A DNA stretch of 64,000 bases from an uncultured Holophagaceae bacterium. GTDB taxonomy: Bacteria; Acidobacteriota; Holophagae; Holophagales; Holophagaceae. Shown in pieces: positions 59,113 through 64,000 of the stretch. Numbering within the stretch: the first letter of the stretch is position 1; every line of letters begins with the position of its first letter. The translations under genes and the position numbers were made by a program. The DNA is taken from the NCBI GenBank assembly GCA_903884655.1, contig CAISFO010000029.1:1-64000 (forward strand). Reading direction: 5' to 3'. The notes under the pieces are model-generated. The model had not been told where the DNA came from. It searched no databases and was given only the letters and a program-made list of their open reading frames with translations.

Positions 59113-59196
59113 GCGGAAGAGCCGACTCAGCGGACGGCGCATCTCGACGGAGGTTCAGAGAGGTCGGATTGTCGTCCCATCGAACCTCCTTTCCGG
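59113..59196 (-). ncRNA. PPS leader element, copy 3 (upstream of the ABC transporter)
   Basis: Read on the minus strand. Outer helix CGGAA with TTCCG (59191-59195 and 59114-59118 in plus coordinates). Inner helix GGAGGTTC with GAACCTCC (59182-59189 and 59149-59156), hiding the leader Shine-Dalgarno. It shares GGCTCTTCCG after the stop with copy 1. Confidence 0.5.
59127..59180 (-). CDS. PPS leader peptide 3 (17 aa)
   Basis: MGRQSDLSEPPSRCAVR, with AAGGAGG four bases upstream. The core SEPPS and final Arg match the other two leaders, although the rest of the peptide differs. Confidence 0.5.
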   Translation of the reverse strand: MGRQSDLSEPPSRCAVR

Positions 59197-59328
59197 CGCC
59201 AGGGCCAAGGCCAGTCTGACCTTCGGCCGGGCCCCGGTCAACCCAGGGTAACTCTCTCGGGCAAGGCTGTGGGCAGCCCTCGACTCCCTTCACAAAGAAG
59301 TCACAGGTGGGGAGGTTCCGCCACTGCT

Positions 59329-60306
<978 letters not shown>

Positions 60307-60452
60307 CTTGACTCGAAAGCGGGACGCCCGGAATGCATCCGTTGACTTCTGGTAAGTCTCCTATGACCTAGGGTAAGTGGTTCCGGCCATCCTTCCGGAT
60401 GCTAGGCTCCTCTGAAACCTAGAGCCACAGTCACTTCCCTTCTGGAGGACCC

Positions 60453-61601
60453 ATGCGATCCGCAGTCATCGTCGAAGCCAAGCGAACCCCCATCGGCCGG
60501 GGCGTCAAGGGCGCCTATGCCGCCACCCGTCCTGAGCAGCTGGGCTCGGTGGTGATCGAAGCCATCAAGCCTCTGCTGAAGGACTGGTCGGGTCTCGAGG
60601 ACGTCCTGGTGGGCTGCGCCATGCCCGAGGGCGAGCAGGGCATGAACATGGCCCGCCTCATCAGCATCCGGGCTGGTCTGCCCCTCACCGCCGGCGCCGC
60701 CACCATCAACCGTTTCTGCGGCAGCAGCCAGGAGGCCATGCTCATGGCCGCCCGGGCCATCATGGCCGACCAGGGTGATCTCTTCCTCGCGGGTGGCGTG
60801 GAGAGCATGTCCAAGGTGCCCATGATGGGCTTCAACGTCAGCGTGGATCCCCACATCACCAAGAATTTCCCCAATGCCTATGTCTCCATGGGCATCACGG
60901 CCGAAAACCTGGCCAAGGAATACAAGATCACCCGTCGGGACCAGGACGAGTTCGCCTTCAACAGCCATCAGAAGGCTGCCGCCGCCTGGAAGGCCGGCAA
61001 GTTCGAGAACGAGGTCGTGCGCTTCGAGACCAAGGGGCTGGACGGCAAGCCCTTCACCCTGAAGCAGGATGAGTGCGTCCGCGCCGAGACCAGCCTCGAG
61101 AAGCTGGGTGAATTGAAGGCCGTCTTCCTGGCGGATGGCTGCGTCACTGCTGGCAACAGCTCCCCCATCACCGACGGCGCCGCCTTCCTGCTGGTGATGG
61201 AAGAAGGCCTGGCCAAGTCCCTGGGCCTGAAGGCCCGGGCCCGGATCATCGGCGGGGCCGTGGCCGGCGTGGAACCGGAGCGCATGGGCATCGGCCCTGT
61301 GCCTGCCGTCAAGAAGCTGCTGACCCGTTTCGGTCTCAAGCTCGACCAGATCGACGCCATGGAACTGAACGAGGCCTTCGCCGCCCAGAGCCTGGCGGTG
61401 ATCCGCGAAGGGGGCTATGACCCAGCCAAGGTGAATGCCTGGGGTGGCGCCATCGCCGTGGGTCATCCCCTCGGCGCCAGCGGCGCCCGCATCCTCACCA
61501 CCCTGCTCAACCGCCTGGAGACCGATGGCGGCAAGTACGGCATCGCCACCATGTGCATCGGTGGCGGCCAGGGCATCGCGTCCCTCATCGAGAAGCTGTA
61601 A
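60453..61601 (+). CDS. fadA: Acetyl-CoA acyltransferase (3-ketoacyl-CoA thiolase)
   Basis: 382 residues. Last step of fatty acid beta-oxidation: thiolytic cleavage of 3-ketoacyl-CoA. The catalytic residues are the acyl-accepting Cys89 (NRFCGSS), His338 in GHPLGASG and Cys368 in CIGGGQG. TGGAGG precedes the ATG. It stands 33 bases before the multifunctional FadB-like gene, forming the usual fadA-fadB type operon in thiolase-first order. Confidence 0.93.
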   Translation: MRSAVIVEAKRTPIGRGVKGAYAATRPEQLGSVVIEAIKPLLKDWSGLEDVLVGCAMPEGEQGMNMARLISIRAGLPLTAGAATINRFCGSSQEAMLMAARAIMADQGDLFLAGGVESMSKVPMMGFNVSVDPHITKNFPNAYVSMGITAENLAKEYKITRRDQDEFAFNSHQKAAAAWKAGKFENEVVRFETKGLDGKPFTLKQDECVRAETSLEKLGELKAVFLADGCVTAGNSSPITDGAAFLLVMEEGLAKSLGLKARARIIGGAVAGVEPERMGIGPVPAVKKLLTRFGLKLDQIDAMELNEAFAAQSLAVIREGGYDPAKVNAWGGAIAVGHPLGASGARILTTLLNRLETDGGKYGIATMCIGGGQGIASLIEKL

Positions 61602-61634
61602 TCCAACCACACGACATCGACCTGGAGGTTGGAC

Positions 61635-63998
61635 ATGAACATCAAGAAGATCGGCGTACTCGGTTCCGGTGTGATGGGCTCGGGCATCGCGGCCCATGTG
61701 GCGTCCGCGGGCTGCCAGGTGGAGCTGCTGGACATCGTCATCGACGACGCTGCCCCCGACAAGCTGGCGGAAGGAGCCCTGGCGGCCCTGGCCAAGTCCA
61801 GGCCCGCGTTGGCCATGCACGCCTCCTTCCTCAAGAAGATCCGGCCCGGCAACCTGCGGGATCACCTGGACCGCCTGTCGGACTGCGACTGGGTGGTGGA
61901 GGTGGTGAAGGAGGACCTGGGCATCAAGCGCGAGCTCTACACCCGGCTGGAGCCCAATCTCAAGGCCGGGGCGTGGATCAGCTCCAACACCTCGGGCATC
62001 CCCCTGAAGCTGCTGGTGGAGGGCCGCACGGACGCCTTCCGGCAGCACTTCGTCATCACCCACTTCTTCAACCCGGTGCGCTACCTGCGCCTGCTGGAAT
62101 TCGTGAAGGGCCCCGAAGTGGACGAGGCGGAGGCCATGGCCTTCCGCACCTGGCTGGAGGAGGGCCTGGGCAAGGAAGTGGTGCCCGCCTATGACAGCCC
62201 CACCTTCATCGGCAACCGCATCGGCATCCACGGCATCATGGCCACCCTGCACCTGGGCCTGAAGGAGAAGATCCCCTTCGAGGTGCTGGACCTGGTGCTG
62301 GGCGACGCCGCGGCCCGGGCCAAGAGCGCCGCCTTCCGCACCGCCGACCTGGCGGGTGTGGACATCCTCGCGGCCACCGCGAAGAACGTCTACGACCTCT
62401 GCCCCAACGATGAAGTCCGCGATGTCTTCAAGTTCCCCGAGTTCCTCCAGTGGATGCTGGACCACAAGCTCTTCGGCAACAAGGTCAAGCAGGGCTTCTT
62501 CAAGAAGGGCCCCAAGGACGAGAAGGGCAGGAAGACTTTCCTGGCCATCGACCCCGCCACCCGCGAGTACATCCCGCAGGTCAAGCGCGACTGGCCCATC
62601 CTCAAGGAACTGAAGGGCATCGATGATCCCGCCGAGAAGGTGAAGACCCTGCTCACCAGCGATACGGAGGCCGGCCGCCTAGCCTGGCGCTGCATCGCAC
62701 CCAACCTCACCTACGCCGTGAACCGGCTGGGCGAGGTGACCGATGGCCCCCTCAACGTGGATCGCGCCATCCGCAACGGGTTCGCCTTCGAGCTGGGGCC
62801 CTTCGAGCTCTGGGACACCCTGGGCGTGGAGCGGGTCGTGGCCCGCATGAAGTTCGAGGACATGCCCATCGCGCCCCTGGTCGAGCAAATGCTCGCCAAG
62901 GGCATCACCAGCTTCTACCGCTGGCAGCACGGCCTGCCGGTGGCCCAGCTGAATCCAAAGACCCTGGCCTTCGATCCGATCCTCGAAGACAAGCGGGTGA
63001 TCATCCTCAAGAGCCGGGAAGGCCAGGGCAAGGTGGTCGCCGAGAACGGCAGCTGCCAGCTCATCGATCTGGGCGACGATGTGGCCTGCCTCGCGTTCCG
63101 TTCCAAGATGAACGCCCTGGACGACGGCATCATCGGCCTCATGGAAGACACCGTGCAGAAGCATGTGCCCGGCCGGTTCAAGGGCCTGGTGGTGGGCAAC
63201 CAGGGTCAGCACTTCAGCGCCGGTGCCAACCTGGTGATGGTGCTGAACGCCGCCAAGGACAAGCAGTTCGACCTCATCGAGGAAGTGGCCCGGCGCCTGC
63301 AGTATGCCGCCCGCATGCTCACCTACGCGCCGTTCCCCACGGTGGCGGCGCCCTTCAACCTGGCCCTGGGCGGCGGCTGTGAGGTCACCATGGCCTGCCA
63401 GCGGGTCGTGGGTCACGCCGAGCTCTACATCGGCCTGGTGGAAGTGGGCGTGGGTGTCATCCCGGCCGGCGGCGGCTGCCTCCAGATGCTCCTCCGCATG
63501 GAGGACGCCCTGACCGCCAAGGGCGAGCTGGGTCCCATGCCCAAGGTGAAGGCCAGCTTCCAGGGCATCGGCACGGCCACGGTCCACACCAGCTTCGACG
63601 AGGCCCAGCGCAACGGCTACCTGCGCCGCACGGACCGCCGTGTGATGAACAAGGCCTTCCTGCTCAACGAGGCCAAGCAGGAGGTCCTCAAGATGGCCGC
63701 CGACTTCCAGCCCATCCAGGAGCGCACCCTGCGCCTGCCGGGCCTGGGGGGCAGCGAAGCCCTCAAGCTGGCCGTCAGAGACTTCCAGCTCCAGGGCCTG
63801 GCCAGCGAGCACGACGCCGTCATCATGGGCGAGCTGGCCAATATCCTCTGCGGCGGGGACGTGAGCCTGGTCCAGGAAGTCACCGAGGAGCGCATCCTCG
63901 AGCTGGAGCGCCAGGCCTTCGCCCGGCTCTGCAGCTACGAGAAGACCCAGGCCCGCATGGAGTCGATCCTGAAATCGGGCAAGCCGCTCAGAAACTAG
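61635..63998 (+). CDS. fadB: 3-hydroxyacyl-CoA dehydrogenase/enoyl-CoA hydratase
   Basis: 787 residues. An N-terminal NAD-binding 3-hydroxyacyl-CoA dehydrogenase (GSGVMGSGIAAHVASAG, about 5-190, then the C-terminal helical domains to about 420) is fused to an enoyl-CoA hydratase/isomerase domain (about 470-700, FNLALGGGCEV oxyanion hole and VEVGVGVIPAGGG). The order dehydrogenase-then-hydratase is the reverse of E. coli FadB but usual in many other phyla. It forms the beta-oxidation pair with the thiolase. ATG at 61635 has GGAGG seven bases before it. Confidence 0.93.
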   Translation: MNIKKIGVLGSGVMGSGIAAHVASAGCQVELLDIVIDDAAPDKLAEGALAALAKSRPALAMHASFLKKIRPGNLRDHLDRLSDCDWVVEVVKEDLGIKRELYTRLEPNLKAGAWISSNTSGIPLKLLVEGRTDAFRQHFVITHFFNPVRYLRLLEFVKGPEVDEAEAMAFRTWLEEGLGKEVVPAYDSPTFIGNRIGIHGIMATLHLGLKEKIPFEVLDLVLGDAAARAKSAAFRTADLAGVDILAATAKNVYDLCPNDEVRDVFKFPEFLQWMLDHKLFGNKVKQGFFKKGPKDEKGRKTFLAIDPATREYIPQVKRDWPILKELKGIDDPAEKVKTLLTSDTEAGRLAWRCIAPNLTYAVNRLGEVTDGPLNVDRAIRNGFAFELGPFELWDTLGVERVVARMKFEDMPIAPLVEQMLAKGITSFYRWQHGLPVAQLNPKTLAFDPILEDKRVIILKSREGQGKVVAENGSCQLIDLGDDVACLAFRSKMNALDDGIIGLMEDTVQKHVPGRFKGLVVGNQGQHFSAGANLVMVLNAAKDKQFDLIEEVARRLQYAARMLTYAPFPTVAAPFNLALGGGCEVTMACQRVVGHAELYIGLVEVGVGVIPAGGGCLQMLLRMEDALTAKGELGPMPKVKASFQGIGTATVHTSFDEAQRNGYLRRTDRRVMNKAFLLNEAKQEVLKMAADFQPIQERTLRLPGLGGSEALKLAVRDFQLQGLASEHDAVIMGELANILCGGDVSLVQEVTEERILELERQAFARLCSYEKTQARMESILKSGKPLRN

Positions 63999-64000
63999 AA

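Overview
The window is high-GC bacterial DNA, densely coding, with a strong preference for G/C in third codon positions. TonB receptors with carboxypeptidase-regulatory N-terminal domains, many PAS/hybrid histidine kinases, hemerythrins, SRAP and DUF2891 proteins, and a Ser/Thr kinase carrying a propeller together suggest an Acidobacteriota relative of Geothrix/Holophaga. That assignment is inference; no rRNA gene is present to test it.

Layout. 0-7 kb: a decayed hybrid histidine-kinase fragment beside an intact paralogue, small secreted or hypothetical proteins, an alpha/beta hydrolase and a PLP decarboxylase. 7-8 kb: a gene-poor stretch. 8-12.2 kb: a bacteriohemerythrin, then a complete phosphite uptake and oxidation operon (ptxABCD-like) with a possible Pho box. 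12.2-16.8 kb: an EAL-CBS-GGDEF protein, a GNAT-nitrilase pair and a PlsC-type acyltransferase. 17-24.6 kb: two TonB-dependent receptors, each preceded by an identical C9 tract, then a secreted phosphoesterase and a YVTN propeller. 24.7-27.7 kb: a less GC-rich hybrid kinase, a SRAP protein and tRNA-Ser(CGA). 27.7-35.5 kb: DUF2891, a hemerythrin-linked diguanylate cyclase, tadA, and carAB behind a leader peptide and an intrinsic terminator. 35.5-49 kb: a CHASE/PAS kinase, a CoA-binding protein, a P-loop kinase, a Ser/Thr kinase, a malonyltransferase-like protein, HD-GYP, pseudopilin-like, PBP4-like and receiver proteins. 49-59.3 kb: transporters, including a His-rich porin, an NRAMP-like protein, an MgtE-N/CBS protein, a CDF protein and a two-gene ABC transporter. 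59.3-64 kb: MoxR, thiolase and a FadB-like protein.

The most novel signal is an RNA/leader-ORF element present three times in about 9 kb (50165-50248, 51776-51855 and, on the minus strand, 59113-59196). It stands upstream of the porin, the NRAMP-like gene and the ABC transporter. Each copy encodes a 17-18 residue peptide with a Pro-Pro-Ser core behind a perfect AAGGAGG Shine-Dalgarno. The CCTCC of the Pro-Pro codons can pair with that Shine-Dalgarno. An outer helix is kept by different base pairs in different copies. I infer a shared cis-regulator of a divalent-cation transport regulon.

Other points of interest are the ptx operon, the carA attenuator, a 268-bp inverted-repeat element that lengthens the NRAMP-like ORF by 90 codons, and a duplicated ABC-gene 3' end that now supplies the CDF stop codon.
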